A DNA stretch of 32,044 nucleotides from DRYS01 sp964491605 (GCA_964491605.1 CAZBGY010000019.1:1-32044); one strand, 5' to 3'; counted from the first letter of the stretch, positions 23,321 to 32,044 are shown. The notes: generated by a model not told the origin, from the letters alone. Numbers and translations: made by a program.

Positions 23321-24172
23321 CTATAAACCTAGGATCTGAGCAGCCGTCTCTCCAAATATCATATCCCTCATCTTTTGATCTAAACCCATTTCGTAGAGTA
23401 GCGTATCCCAAGCGTATATCAATCTCGTATACTGCGACGATGGTTCATCAAGCCCGAAGACAAGCTTCTCAGGTCTTAATCTTATCCATAGATGCTCCCT
23501 GATAGCTTTAGCTTTCAACCATATACCTTTACCAGATATATCAAGCCAGAGCAGAGGATTCTTCTGAGAAGTATTGAAGGCTTCCCCGAACCATGGATCA
23601 CCCATATGAGCTGCTATAATCCTAAGTTTAGGGTATAATCTAGCTATCCTGTCTAGGTATACTGGACGCATGTATGAGGAGCTTACATCCTCGCTTTCCG
23701 TAACAGATCTACGTGCAACCACACCTGTATGGAACAACACAGGCATACCATACTTCTCGGCTCTCTCGTAGTAACCTAGGAAATCATCGTGATCGTACCT
23801 ACGGGTAGGTCTGATGAACTTTAATCCTCTAAACCCTTTAGAGTAGTATAGATCTACGAGTTCGAAGCTATTACCGGGTCTCCCAGGTGTAATCGTCCCG
23901 AAGCCTATTATCCTATCCTCGTAATCCTTGAATACCCTTCTCCAATCGCTATCCTCCATATCGCTATAACTCTGCGGAGGGGAGGAGAATAAACAGACTT
24001 TATGCACACCAGCCTCATCCATATCCTTCAGGAGGGTTTCTAGAAAATTTCTAGATGGACGGTAATGGTGGTGGATATCTATCACAAGCTTATGCTTCTC
24101 CGGGTAGACATCGTAGTATGCTACATCTCCTTGAGAACCGCGACGTACTTCGAGTGAGGTATACCCAGACAA
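23321..24172 (-). CDS. Amidohydrolase-family (TIM-barrel) metal-dependent hydrolase
   Basis: This fits the amidohydrolase-2 (decarboxylase/hydrolase) group. The strand-1 metal motif is IDIHHHY, then LFHTG (strand 5), AAHMGDP (strand 6) and a late FGLDEPSSQ holding the catalytic Asp. Such enzymes hydrolyse lactones or amides or decarboxylate aromatic acids; the substrate is unknown. The long form starts at TTG 24172, but the conserved domain begins at VIDIHHHY. A GTG at 24085 (codon 30), with GGAGAAG about nine bases upstream, is a good alternative start. It is divergent from the DUF362 gene and has no clear operon partner. Confidence 0.82.
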   Translation of the reverse strand: MSGYTSLEVRRGSQGDVAYYDVYPEKHKLVIDIHHHYRPSRNFLETLLKDMDEAGVHKVCLFSSPPQSYSDMEDSDWRRVFKDYEDRIIGFGTITPGRPGNSFELVDLYYSKGFRGLKFIRPTRRYDHDDFLGYYERAEKYGMPVLFHTGVVARRSVTESEDVSSSYMRPVYLDRIARLYPKLRIIAAHMGDPWFGEAFNTSQKNPLLWLDISGKGIWLKAKAIREHLWIRLRPEKLVFGLDEPSSQYTRLIYAWDTLLYEMGLDQKMRDMIFGETAAQILGL

Positions 24173-24270
24173 ATCAGTTAAACCCCTTGCATCTAAAACT
24201 ATTTTAAGCTATCTGAGGAGGAAGCTATATCTTCCAGATATAGACCAGTATTTATCTGGGTTTAAGCGGT

Positions 24271-25122
24271 ATGAAGCTATCAGAGGTTGTTATAATTAAG
24301 TCTGAGGATCCGGTAGAAGCCACGTTAGAGGCATTGGAAGCCATTAAAGCTTCCGAATCATTCAAACTAGATGAAAGGATACTAGTTAAACCTAACTATA
24401 TAGATTCAAGTCATCCAAGCCTAGGTGTTACGACCGATGCAAGGATAGTTGAAGGTATCATACGCTACTTCAAGAATATGGGGTTTAGCCGTATAGTCGT
24501 AGGTGAAGGAAGCGGGTTTGCCGATACTATGGAGGCTTTCAGGGTAGCTGGGATAGATAAAGTAGGTGAGAAATATGGAGTAGATATCCTAGATCTGAAT
24601 AAAGATGAGTATATCGAGGTTGAAGTATCTGGCGGTAAAGCTTTGAAGAGAATTAGGGTAGCTAAGACGGCTTTAGAATCAGCTATAGTTAGCGTACCTA
24701 AGCTTAAAGTCCACAGGTTGGCAGTAGTTACTTTAAGTCTTAAGAATCTTATGGGGGTTGTCTCACCTAAAGGAGCTATGCATGGTAAGCTTAACACGAA
24801 GATAGTGGATTTAGCTATGCTACTTAAACCTAGGCTAGCCGTAGTAGATGGGATAATCGGCGGTGAGGTTCATGAGACAGCTCATCAACCGGTAGAGGTA
24901 GGTGTCGTCATAGCGGGTTTAGACCCGGTAGCCGTAGATTCGGTGGCGTCGATGGTTATGGGTATAGATCCGATGGATGTACCGCATCTAAGGGAAGCTG
25001 AAGCTAGGGGTCTAGGTGTATGTAACCCGAGAAATATAAGGATATTAGGAGTGAGGATAGACGATGTTAAAGTACGATTTAGGAGGAGCTATCTAAGCTT
25101 TATAGGCTTTCTAGAGAGGTAA
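24271..25122 (+). CDS. DUF362-family protein
   Basis: The 283-residue protein matches DUF362: LVKPNYIDSSHP near residue 38, RIVVGEGSG, SVPKLKVHRLAVVTLSLKNLMG and VDGIIGGEVHE, ending with LDPVAVDSVASMVMG. Many DUF362 proteins carry a C-terminal ferredoxin domain; this one does not, and has no CxxCxxC cluster. The function is not known in detail, though members are often near iron–sulfur and radical SAM genes, and this one lies about 1.8 kb from the radical SAM gene. The start is ATG 24271, with GTATTTATC about 20 bases upstream as a TATA-like box, so the transcript may be nearly leaderless. Confidence 0.85.
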   Translation: MKLSEVVIIKSEDPVEATLEALEAIKASESFKLDERILVKPNYIDSSHPSLGVTTDARIVEGIIRYFKNMGFSRIVVGEGSGFADTMEAFRVAGIDKVGEKYGVDILDLNKDEYIEVEVSGGKALKRIRVAKTALESAIVSVPKLKVHRLAVVTLSLKNLMGVVSPKGAMHGKLNTKIVDLAMLLKPRLAVVDGIIGGEVHETAHQPVEVGVVIAGLDPVAVDSVASMVMGIDPMDVPHLREAEARGLGVCNPRNIRILGVRIDDVKVRFRRSYLSFIGFLER

Positions 25123-25440
25123 GTTAGTTCGAAGTATCCCACGTTTCTTCAAGGCTTCAGGAATATATCGAGAGGGATACTTCCATCCTTATCTAGGATG
25201 AAGCCTGTTATCATGATGGAGGGAGAGAATGTGGATGAAGAATAAGCTTACATAGGATCTCAGTAGTATGGTATTAGTATAGTGTAGGTAAAGGAGGTAG
25301 ATGAGTATCCATAATATTAGGAGCATGTATGCCATCCATCTTTAGAGTAGAGTAATCTCATCCAGTGAAATATGGTTTTAAAAGCATCTATACCTCTGAC
25401 ACCTTTATCAGCATCTCCTTCCTAGTTTGAAGGATAACGG
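25123..25440. other. Intergenic region with possible coding debris and a promoter
   Basis: No intact gene. Around 25190–25240 the plus strand reads MKPVIMMEGENVDEE and then a stop, a protein-like but unidentified fragment. TTTTAAAAG near 25374–25383 is a likely TATA box for the methyltransferase gene, leaving about 40 bases of leader with GAAGG before ATG 25441. Confidence 0.4.
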
Positions 25441-26469
25441 ATGAGGAGGATCCTAGTTAGGGTCTCAGGGTGGCATCCTTTGCTACCTAAAGCTGAGGTT
25501 AAAGCCGTCCTAGAAGCTGAGGGGTTAGTGTATGATGTAATCTTAGATTCTAGGATGTTGATGATGATAGAAGCCGATGAAGCTTCCATCAAAGCTTTAG
25601 AAAGGAGGTGTAGCTATGTGAGGAGGATAGCTTTATGGATAGCTTCGTGTAGAGCTGATCCGAGCTCCGTTATGGATGCTATATCGAAAACCGATCTCCC
25701 CAGCTTCATGGAGCCTAACAGAAGCTTCAAGGTTTACGCTGAGAGGATTGATCCATCTATGCGTGGATTACGTAAACGTTTAGAGGAAGCGATAGGAGAT
25801 GCTATTAGGCGTAGAGGATTTAGGGTTGACCTAGAGAATCCAGATTACAATATCGTATGCTTCTTAGATTCAGGACTAGCTCATATAGGAGTCCAGGTAT
25901 CTAGGATTAGATTCACAGAGTTATTCCTAGATAGGCTTCCGACTCGTAGACCAGCAGTTCATCCATCTACGCTTCAGCCAGATATAGCTAGATGCCTAGT
26001 TAATCTATCTAGAGCTAGAGCTGGGGATCTACTATTAGACTTATTCTGTGGAGTCGGGGGTATATTGATAGAAGCAGCGATACTAGGCTGTAGAGTAGTA
26101 GGTCTCGATATGGATCTGGAGATGCTTCGCAGAGCTGAAGCTAACCTAAAGGGATATGGATTAGTATTCGAAGGACTTGTGAGAGGGGATGCACGTAAAC
26201 CACCATTCTCGAATATCGATAGGATAGTTACGGATCCTCCCTACGGTAGGGCTTCATCCACTAAAGGTGTGAATCCTGTTAAGCTTATAGGAGATTTCCT
26301 CCAAGGAGCATACGATGTAATTAGTAGGAGGGGATACCTATGTTTCATGTCTCCGGTGGAATTCGATGCTTCTAAGCTTGTGGAGGATACTGGGTTCACC
26401 ATCGTAGAGAGGTATACTCAAAAGGTTCATGGAAACTTAACTAGGGAGATACTTGTATGTAGGAGGTAG
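25441..26469 (+). CDS. tRNA (guanine-N2)-methyltransferase of the Trm-G10/Trm11 type
   Basis: The N-terminal region (1–160) fits a ferredoxin-like plus THUMP RNA-binding unit. The C-terminal half is a class I SAM methyltransferase, with LLLDLFCGVGGILIEAA as motif I, VVGLDMD as motif II and VTDPPYGRAS (D265, P266, P267, Y268) as the catalytic motif IV of N2-guanosine enzymes. It should methylate G10 of tRNA, possibly to m2,2G. In archaea Trm-G10 can pair with Trm112; a Trm112-like gene sits at 6430. The gene ends in GGAGGTAG, whose stop overlaps the ribosome-binding site of the RNase Z gene, so the two are translationally linked. Confidence 0.88.
   Translation: MRRILVRVSGWHPLLPKAEVKAVLEAEGLVYDVILDSRMLMMIEADEASIKALERRCSYVRRIALWIASCRADPSSVMDAISKTDLPSFMEPNRSFKVYAERIDPSMRGLRKRLEEAIGDAIRRRGFRVDLENPDYNIVCFLDSGLAHIGVQVSRIRFTELFLDRLPTRRPAVHPSTLQPDIARCLVNLSRARAGDLLLDLFCGVGGILIEAAILGCRVVGLDMDLEMLRRAEANLKGYGLVFEGLVRGDARKPPFSNIDRIVTDPPYGRASSTKGVNPVKLIGDFLQGAYDVISRRGYLCFMSPVEFDASKLVEDTGFTIVERYTQKVHGNLTREILVCRR
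26461..26467 (+). promoter_or_regulatory. Shine–Dalgarno site fixing the RNase Z start
   Basis: AGGAGGT is six bases before ATG 26474 and overlaps the stop of the upstream methyltransferase gene. It argues against a start at the TTG at 26453. Confidence 0.75.
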
Positions 26470-26473
26470 AGCT

Positions 26474-27424
26474 ATGCCTTACCGTATAATATTCTTCGGT
26501 ACATCGGCGGGTATGCCTACTCTAACCCGCAATCTACCTGGGATACTGCTCGAATGGGATTCGGATCTACTGCTATTCGATTGCGGTGAGGGTGTACAGC
26601 GTCGATTCATGGAGTATAGGATGGGTATGGGTAGACCTTTGAGAATCTTCATATCGCATATGCATGGGGATCACATCTTAGGTCTACCCGGTTTACTCCA
26701 AACGTTTTCGCTTCTAGATAGGAAGACTCCTGTAGAGGTTTACGGTCCGTCTAGGATCGAAGATTATTTACGCTGTATAAGGTGTACGATAGGTTTAAAC
26801 CCTACATACGATCTGAGAATCTTTAAGGTTGAGGATGGCTTATACTATGATTTCGAATCCTATAGGATCTTATGCCGTAGGGTTCGGCATGGAGATGAAT
26901 CCTACGGGTATAGATTCGAGGAGAAGGATAGGCCTGGCTTATTCAACCCTGATAAAGCTATAGCGCTAGGTATACCTAAGGGTCCTCTATGGAAGAAGCT
27001 CCAGCTTGGAGAATCTATAAAGCTTGATGATGGGAGGATTATAGAGCCTAAGGAGGTTCTAGGACCTCCGCGTAGAGGGTTTAAGCTAGCTTATACAGGC
27101 GACACGACTCCATGTAGAGCCGTAGAGGAGCTTGCTAGAGACGTGGACATACTCATACATGAAGCTACGTTCACAGAAGATCTAGCAGATAAAGCTACGG
27201 TTGAAGGGCATACTACGGCTGCTCAAGCTGCATACATAGCGTCGAGAAGCTCTGTTAAGCTCCTAATACTTACACATATATCTGCTAGGTATACCGCCGT
27301 GGATAGTCTTCTAGAAGAGGCGAAGAGAATCTATCCGAATGTAGTAGTAGCTGAGGATGGGTTAATCGTAGAGATACGGAGGGTAGAGGAGGGATACGAG
27401 TATAGGGTATACGCAGCTAAATGA
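26474..27424 (+). CDS. rnz: Ribonuclease Z (tRNA 3'-processing endonuclease)
   Basis: The protein shows the metallo-beta-lactamase fold of tRNase Z: ISHMHGDHILGLPG supplies the HxHxDH motif (62–67), TGDTTPC and HEATF follow, then GHTTAAQAAYIA (the AxxT-type segment), and LTHISARY with the last His. It cleaves the 3' trailer of pre-tRNAs so that CCA can be added, which fits the tRNA-Gln here that lacks encoded CCA. The length, 316 residues, is normal for archaeal short-form RNase Z. It starts at ATG 26474 with a strong ribosome-binding site and is coupled to the Trm-G10 gene, so two tRNA-maturation steps are co-expressed. Confidence 0.93.
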   Translation: MPYRIIFFGTSAGMPTLTRNLPGILLEWDSDLLLFDCGEGVQRRFMEYRMGMGRPLRIFISHMHGDHILGLPGLLQTFSLLDRKTPVEVYGPSRIEDYLRCIRCTIGLNPTYDLRIFKVEDGLYYDFESYRILCRRVRHGDESYGYRFEEKDRPGLFNPDKAIALGIPKGPLWKKLQLGESIKLDDGRIIEPKEVLGPPRRGFKLAYTGDTTPCRAVEELARDVDILIHEATFTEDLADKATVEGHTTAAQAAYIASRSSVKLLILTHISARYTAVDSLLEEAKRIYPNVVVAEDGLIVEIRRVEEGYEYRVYAAK

Positions 27425-27492
27425 GTATATCGATAACTGAGTATGTCTCGGTAGTTTATCCATGTATACGTTCAGCTTCGATCAGGTATACG

Positions 27493-27501
27493 ATTTATAT
27501 T
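27493..27501 (+). promoter_or_regulatory. TATA-like box for the sulfatase gene
   Basis: ATTTATATT lies 37–45 bases before ATG 27538. Transcription would begin about 15 bases upstream of the coding sequence. Confidence 0.45.
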
Positions 27502-27537
27502 CAGGCTTAAGCCCTATCGTTCAGATGTGACCCTATC

Positions 27538-29010
27538 ATGCCTAGTAAACTGAATATAGTATTCATATTGTGCGATAGTATGGATGGGAGAATTATGGGA
27601 TGTATGGATCATCCAGCTATGGTTAAAGCCACTCCGAACCTAGATAGGCTTGCAGATAGAGGTATACTGTTTAGCAATACATATGCTAATAGCCCTCTCT
27701 GCGTACCTTCCAGAGCTAGTATATGGAGCGGTATGTATGTATACAAATGTAAGGCTTGGAATAATTTTAAAGGCCTCGAGGAGGGGACACCTACATTCGA
27801 GGATCGCTTAAGGGATGCAGGATATATTCTTAAGATTATAGGGAAGACGGATTATCTTTCGGGCCATCATACAGAGAGGGCGAGGGTTAGTGCATGGACT
27901 AGGACGCCGAATAAGACGCTGCTACGTCCCACCCATACGGTGGAAGCTCCTAAAATCATACCTGGAAGGGTGGAGAGAGTTCATGAGAGGGATTGGATGA
28001 ATGTGGATGAAGCGATTAAATGGTTGAAGGATGAAGCAGCTTCTATGGATAAACCTTTCATGCTCTATCTAGGGTTAAATGCACCTCACCCACCCTATAG
28101 AACTTCAGATGAATACTTTAATCTTATAAACGATGACGGGGTGGAGATTCCTCCGACCGATAAGAGTATTCATCCGGCTATAGAGTATTTTAGAAGGGTA
28201 TGGATTACACGTTTCAGTTTATCTAAGGAGAGTATAAAGCTTGTTAGAAAGACTTACTTCGCTATGATATCCGAGGTCGATCGTATGGTTGGTAGGATCC
28301 TAGACTGCTTGGAAGATCTAAGCCTTACAGATTCTACATATATAATATTCTCGAGTGATCATGGGGATCACGCTATGGAGCATGGATTAACCCATAAGCA
28401 TACTATGTATGAGCCATCGGTAAGGGTTCCACTTATAGTTTCAGGTCCAAGCATCATGAAGGGGTATAGGGTTAGAGATCTAGTTTCGCTGGTAGATCTC
28501 TACCCTACATTCATGGATATAGCTGGTTTAAGATATCCCGAGGGTATCGATGGATATAGTCTCACACCATTCTTTAGAGGGTTAAAGCCTAATAGGCCGG
28601 ATTGGGTTTTCAGCGAATATCACGGCGAAGCCTCTGCTACGAGTATGTTTATGGTGAGGAGGAGTGTATGGAAGTATATAGTTTACGTAGGTATGCCTCC
28701 CCAGCTATTTAACCTAGAGGATGATCCATGGGAGGTGAACGATAAGTCAGGAGAATGCAGGGAGAAGGTAGAGGAGATGGAAAGCCTCCTTAGAAGCATA
28801 GTGGATTATATGGAGGTTTACAGAGAGGTTGAGGAGTATAATAGGGAAGCGTTCAGAAGGTGGCGGATCATGCATAAGGAAAGGGGCGATTATGAAAGGC
28901 TTATGGCTAGAATATTCTCAGGTTGGGAGGTAAGAGATGAGGAGGTTAAGCCTTGGACAGCTTTAGACGAGGAAGTTATATCTATATGGCTGGGTGAAAG
29001 GGTATCGTAG
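27538..29010 (+). CDS. Type I sulfatase (cysteine-type)
   Basis: The active-site signature is C55-V-P-S-R59 in SPLCVPSRASIWSG, where Cys must be oxidised to formylglycine. Other sulfatase landmarks are VFILCDSMDG (D13, calcium ligand), ATPNLDRLADRG, and FSSDHGDHAMEHG holding the second metal Asp/His set, then THKHTMYEPSVRVPL. It should hydrolyse sulfate esters, for example on glycans, or alternatively be a phosphonate/phosphate hydrolase of the same superfamily. There is no signal peptide, so it appears cytoplasmic. No formylglycine-generating enzyme gene is visible here. It has its own promoter and lies 113 bases after RNase Z. Confidence 0.9.
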   Translation: MPSKLNIVFILCDSMDGRIMGCMDHPAMVKATPNLDRLADRGILFSNTYANSPLCVPSRASIWSGMYVYKCKAWNNFKGLEEGTPTFEDRLRDAGYILKIIGKTDYLSGHHTERARVSAWTRTPNKTLLRPTHTVEAPKIIPGRVERVHERDWMNVDEAIKWLKDEAASMDKPFMLYLGLNAPHPPYRTSDEYFNLINDDGVEIPPTDKSIHPAIEYFRRVWITRFSLSKESIKLVRKTYFAMISEVDRMVGRILDCLEDLSLTDSTYIIFSSDHGDHAMEHGLTHKHTMYEPSVRVPLIVSGPSIMKGYRVRDLVSLVDLYPTFMDIAGLRYPEGIDGYSLTPFFRGLKPNRPDWVFSEYHGEASATSMFMVRRSVWKYIVYVGMPPQLFNLEDDPWEVNDKSGECREKVEEMESLLRSIVDYMEVYREVEEYNREAFRRWRIMHKERGDYERLMARIFSGWEVRDEEVKPWTALDEEVISIWLGERVS

Positions 29011-29045
29011 AAGAGGTTATGAATCTGATACTCTGTATGAAGCGA

Positions 29046-30938
29046 TTATCCTTCTTCGAATCTATCTGGTGGTACGTAGTCTCCGAAACGTTTTCTACAT
29101 TCGATTAAACGTTTAGCCTGCTCATCCAGTATATTGAGGAGTTCTATGGGTGTATCTAGAACCTTAGTCCTCCAGAACTCTATGACACGTTCGATCTTAC
29201 GTAGATTCTCCGGTATACGTATCGTAAACTGCTCCTCGTAATCCTCGTATGCGTAATCCTTATTCAATACCTGCTTGAATAGCCTAGCTAGATCTTCATA
29301 CTTCGGTATCAAACCAGTAGGCATCTTTAAAGCTTCGACATCGTTGTGTACACGTAGTTCTATCCATTTTATCCATACGTGCTTATCCATTCTATCGTTC
29401 AGGAATCTACCAGTCTTAAGATCTCTTAGAAAGTAGTTTACACCGAATATCAAAGGCTGCTTCCTAAGATTCCTACCAAATTCTATATAGTTCCTGATAT
29501 ACTGACCGAGAGGTATGGAGAGGAAATCCTGTATGCTCATAACGTTTATCTCGTACTTACCCTTCTCCTCGACTAAAGCGAACGTAGTCTCTGTTTCAAG
29601 CGAAGCACCATATGTTACGACTCCATGCTCCCAGCTGAAGGCTTGCTGTACAGGTACATAAGCTCTATAATCCCTACCGCCATAGATTATAGCTCCCAGT
29701 TCCACTCCTAACGGGTTATCCAGTTCTGGATCGCAATTAGGTAACGCTCTTAGAGATATAGTGTAACGAGCATTTTCGCTCGCTAGAGGGATCTCTTTAC
29801 CATCAGGCCCGATCTTACCTTTAAACCATCTTCCGGAGAAGTTTTCACCCTCCTCAGGGAGGGGGCATCCCATACCTAGCCACCATGGCTTACCATCCTT
29901 AACGAGAACATTAGAGAATATAATCTCGCCTGGATTCGTAAGGATCTTGTATAGTAGTGGATCATCTATTGGGTTGATATCTTTCAGAATCCCGAATATA
30001 CCGATCTCAGCGTTAACAGCACGACATACACCGTCGATATTACGGATGTAAGCTATATCATCGGCTAGTATCGTTTCCCCTGGAAGCATAGCTGTGGATG
30101 TTTTACCGCATGCACTCGGGAAAGCTCCAGCTATATACGTTTTACGACCGTTAGGTCCATGCACACCCATTATCATGAAATGCTCTGCAAGCCATCCCTC
30201 CCTATGAGCTTTACGTATAGCGAGACGAAGTGCAAGCTTCTTAAAACCTATAGAGTTACCTGCATATTGAGTATTAACACTGTAAACCGTATCGGTAATA
30301 TAGTCTATGTAGATACGCTTCTTATCGTAGTTTACGCTTATCATCCTCTCATCGAGTTCACCCGCCGAATGTAGAGTTTTGAAGAATTCCATACCAGGCT
30401 TCATGCGGGTAAACACTCTATACCCGCTACGGTAGAGGAGGCTTACAGAGTGAGCTACATACCATGAATCTGTACACTCCATACAGGGTATCATAAAGAC
30501 AGAATCCTCAGGGCCTAGAATCAGGAATCTAATTATCATCGTACGCCCTCTCATAGAACCTCTGAGAAGATCGAAGATCTCTCTCAACCCTTCATCCCTA
30601 TCGATCTGATTTAACGCAGGACTTAGAAACTCGCCTTTAGGAACGAGAAACTTCGTTACCATACGATCTCTACCTTGATCGTAGTATCCATCGAAATGAC
30701 ATGTATGACCTGGTATCGCTAACGGAAACTCCTCACCGCTAGCGATAGCCATACGTCTAATATACTCTAATTCATCCATAGTATCGCTGCAAACAAAGAT
30801 ATCCTTAGGATCGCAGAGCTCGACAGCTTCAGCTATAAACCTATGAACATCAGGGTTAGGTATTCTAGAAAGCTTTCTGAAATTCTCTTCATCCATCCTC
30901 TCCCTCAACATCTCTAAATACGCGTTCATACTTTGCAC
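29046..30938 (-). CDS. pckG: Phosphoenolpyruvate carboxykinase (GTP)
   Basis: The protein is the GTP-dependent form. The P-loop reads AFPSACGKTST (272–282), with the diagnostic active-site Cys 277 inside it, a feature absent from the ATP form. Other landmarks are MGVHGPNGRKTYIAG, ETILADDIAYI with metal-binding Asp residues, and NWFRKD-like FGVNYFLRD near the C-terminus. It converts oxaloacetate to PEP, the entry to gluconeogenesis, and length (630) is typical. The start is GTG 30938, preceded by GGAGGT nine bases upstream; ATG 30929 is a weaker alternative. It stands alone, convergent with the sulfatase. Confidence 0.95.
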   Translation of the reverse strand: MQSMNAYLEMLRERMDEENFRKLSRIPNPDVHRFIAEAVELCDPKDIFVCSDTMDELEYIRRMAIASGEEFPLAIPGHTCHFDGYYDQGRDRMVTKFLVPKGEFLSPALNQIDRDEGLREIFDLLRGSMRGRTMIIRFLILGPEDSVFMIPCMECTDSWYVAHSVSLLYRSGYRVFTRMKPGMEFFKTLHSAGELDERMISVNYDKKRIYIDYITDTVYSVNTQYAGNSIGFKKLALRLAIRKAHREGWLAEHFMIMGVHGPNGRKTYIAGAFPSACGKTSTAMLPGETILADDIAYIRNIDGVCRAVNAEIGIFGILKDINPIDDPLLYKILTNPGEIIFSNVLVKDGKPWWLGMGCPLPEEGENFSGRWFKGKIGPDGKEIPLASENARYTISLRALPNCDPELDNPLGVELGAIIYGGRDYRAYVPVQQAFSWEHGVVTYGASLETETTFALVEEKGKYEINVMSIQDFLSIPLGQYIRNYIEFGRNLRKQPLIFGVNYFLRDLKTGRFLNDRMDKHVWIKWIELRVHNDVEALKMPTGLIPKYEDLARLFKQVLNKDYAYEDYEEQFTIRIPENLRKIERVIEFWRTKVLDTPIELLNILDEQAKRLIECRKRFGDYVPPDRFEEG

Positions 30939-31382
30939 TTCACTTATACCTCCACCAATATATTATGAGGAATCCACAAAGCTACCCGTCATACTTACAA
31001 TCTCTACTCAATCAAGCTCACGTACCATAGATATAAACCTTAATCCGTAAAATATAACCTATGAACCTATCGAACATATCGGTTTGATCCATACTGTTAG
31101 AATCCTTGCTAGGGTAGCTTCACTTACGAAGCCAGCGATCTTTACTCAAAATAGAGCAGACTTAGCCTGCATAGAAACAATACCTTCTCATGGAGATTTA
31201 GACGACCTACCTTCGGATATCTTCCAGTATAACCTATATCCAAGGGGTTTTCCCTCTGTCCATCGATTTAATATCTAAGACATTCGATGCGTAGAGATGG
31301 ATGGAGCCTAGTAATCTATTTTTACATATTCTTAAGTGACTATGTTTAAGATAGCGGAAATAGATCACGGAATAAGTAGGTG
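30939..31382. other. Intergenic region between PEPCK and cupin genes
   Basis: No gene with a recognisable product. The minus strand holds TATA-like AGGTTTATAT near 31032–31041, which may start the PEPCK transcript with a leader of about 75 bases. The plus strand has a 64-codon open frame (31084–31278) without a ribosome-binding site or known motif. TTTAAG near 31346 may serve the cupin gene. Confidence 0.4.
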
Positions 31383-31718
31383 ATGAAGCCAGTAGTCAAA
31401 TATGAGAAGGATATAGCTTTCAGTGAGGATACAGCCTTCCCAGCAAAAATTCTCTTATCTAGAAATGATACACCTACCGCTAGCGTCAGATTGAGCACCA
31501 TTAGTAGGAGCGAAAAAATGGGTATACATACACATGACGAAAGCGATCAAATAGAATACTGTATTAGAGGGAGAGCTATACTATTCATCGAGGGATTAGG
31601 CGAGAAAGAGATATTCGAAGGGACTTTCATCTACATCCCTAAAGGCGTGAGACATGGTCTCGTTAAAGTTATCGAACCCCTAACAATTCTAACAATCTTC
31701 ATACCACCACTCTTCTAA
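31383..31718 (+). CDS. Small single-domain cupin protein
   Basis: The 111-residue protein is one cupin barrel. Motif 1 is GIHTHDESDQIEYCIRGRA, giving two His and a Glu as probable metal ligands, and motif 2 is FIYIPKGVRHGLV, with the last His. Such stand-alone cupins act as isomerases, dioxygenases or sugar/metabolite-binding proteins; no substrate can be inferred. I chose ATG 31383; a GTG at 31380 is directly before it and is equally possible. The gene is monocistronic and probably almost leaderless. Confidence 0.85.
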   Translation: MKPVVKYEKDIAFSEDTAFPAKILLSRNDTPTASVRLSTISRSEKMGIHTHDESDQIEYCIRGRAILFIEGLGEKEIFEGTFIYIPKGVRHGLVKVIEPLTILTIFIPPLF

Positions 31719-32044
31719 CGGAGATAGGATTCTCTGAAGCTATTATTAGCGAAATATATCCCAAGATTATGTTATACTTCATATCGAAGGATCAAAAAGC
31801 ATTGAATATGAAACTTTATAGTCGATAAACCGAGAAAGCTTTAAAGATTCTAACTCTAGCCCCCTTCGATACGAAAATTTTAGATGGGGAAGGTACAATG
31901 TAGAACATTCATCCTTACATAGCGTAGCTAAACTTTCTGAGGTTTTAGGATAGCTCCTACTCCAGACCCCCCTCTAGTTTTTCCATGCTATTTTTCCATA
32001 CCCTGCTCCATAGAACTTCTATAGTACATGGAGAATCTAACCAT
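31719..32044. other. Downstream non-coding or decayed region
   Basis: No intact gene. On the plus strand one frame reads protein-like text (IISEIYPKIMLYFISKDQKA, then after an in-frame TAA EKALKILTLAPFDTKILDGE), and a shifted frame continues VEHSSLHSVAKLSEVLG up to about 31951. This may be a degraded gene. T-runs at about 31975–31997 are not linked to a hairpin. Confidence 0.35.

Noticed and set aside
24465..24797. 110-codon minus-strand open frame inside the DUF362 gene
   Set aside because: Antisense shadow; Ser/Thr/Pro-rich composition is typical of the reverse frame here.
31084..31278. 64-codon plus-strand open frame upstream of the cupin gene
   Set aside because: TTG start with no ribosome-binding site and no recognisable domain; not enough support.
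1..32044. CRISPR arrays, insertion sequences, rRNA or attachment sites
   Set aside because: No regularly spaced repeats, transposase motifs, terminal repeats or rRNA-like stretches were seen.

Overview
The window looks like part of a thermophilic archaeal chromosome, most likely from the TACK/Thermoproteota side. Pointers seen in the sequence: an L13e-type ribosomal protein, a two-domain KaiC-like ATPase, NurA–HerA, GTP-type PEP carboxykinase, a tRNA-Gln(UUG) with the A1–U72 pair typical of archaeal tRNA-Gln, TATA boxes about 25 bases before short-leader or leaderless starts, frequent TTG/GTG starts, and heavy use of AGG/AGA, CTA and ATA codons. I cannot name a genus. Genes are dense on both strands, with no IS element, CRISPR array or rRNA seen.

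Layout. 1–418: a decayed flavodoxin/FMN-reductase-like gene. 460–4532 (minus): polysaccharide deacetylase, PPP-type phosphatase and GH3 beta-glucosidase. 4532–4702: a divergent promoter with a perfect palindrome inside direct repeats, followed by the KaiC-like ATPase (plus). 6311–9019 (minus): tRNA-Gln, then an operon (read from 9019 downward) of a UDP-sugar dehydrogenase-like protein without the catalytic cysteine, a Gfo/Idh oxidoreductase and a Trm112-like protein. 9217–11100: arginyl-tRNA synthetase, whose 5' end appears frameshifted.

11111–18792 is the most distinctive part. Three small winged-helix proteins share an N-terminal 'GDL…G..D' module, and a fourth HTH protein may carry a related module at its C-terminus. 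They sit directly beside a NurA–HerA operon. HerA is interrupted by two inteins, one inside the Walker A loop with a degenerate endonuclease region, and one AT-rich and apparently more recent. The third winged-helix gene is divergent from nurA and has a perfect 18-base palindrome between its TATA box and predicted transcription start, which suggests an autoregulated locus.

18801–24172 holds HtpX protease, an OB-fold protein, L13e, a creatininase-family hydrolase, an AmmeMemoRadiSam-type radical SAM enzyme, an unrecognised beta-rich protein and an amidohydrolase. 24271–31718 holds a DUF362 protein, the tRNA methyltransferase Trm-G10 overlapping the ribosome-binding region of RNase Z, a cysteine-type sulfatase, PEP carboxykinase and a small cupin. 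Gaps at 25123–25440, 30939–31382 and 31719–32044 have no intact gene.

Taken together the genes suggest a heterotroph that degrades glycans (GH3, deacetylase, sulfatase) and can run gluconeogenesis (PEPCK). The rest is mostly information processing: tRNA maturation and modification (RNase Z, Trm-G10, possibly with Trm112), tRNA charging, and DNA-end processing (NurA–HerA). All assignments come from reading motifs by eye; no searches were run.
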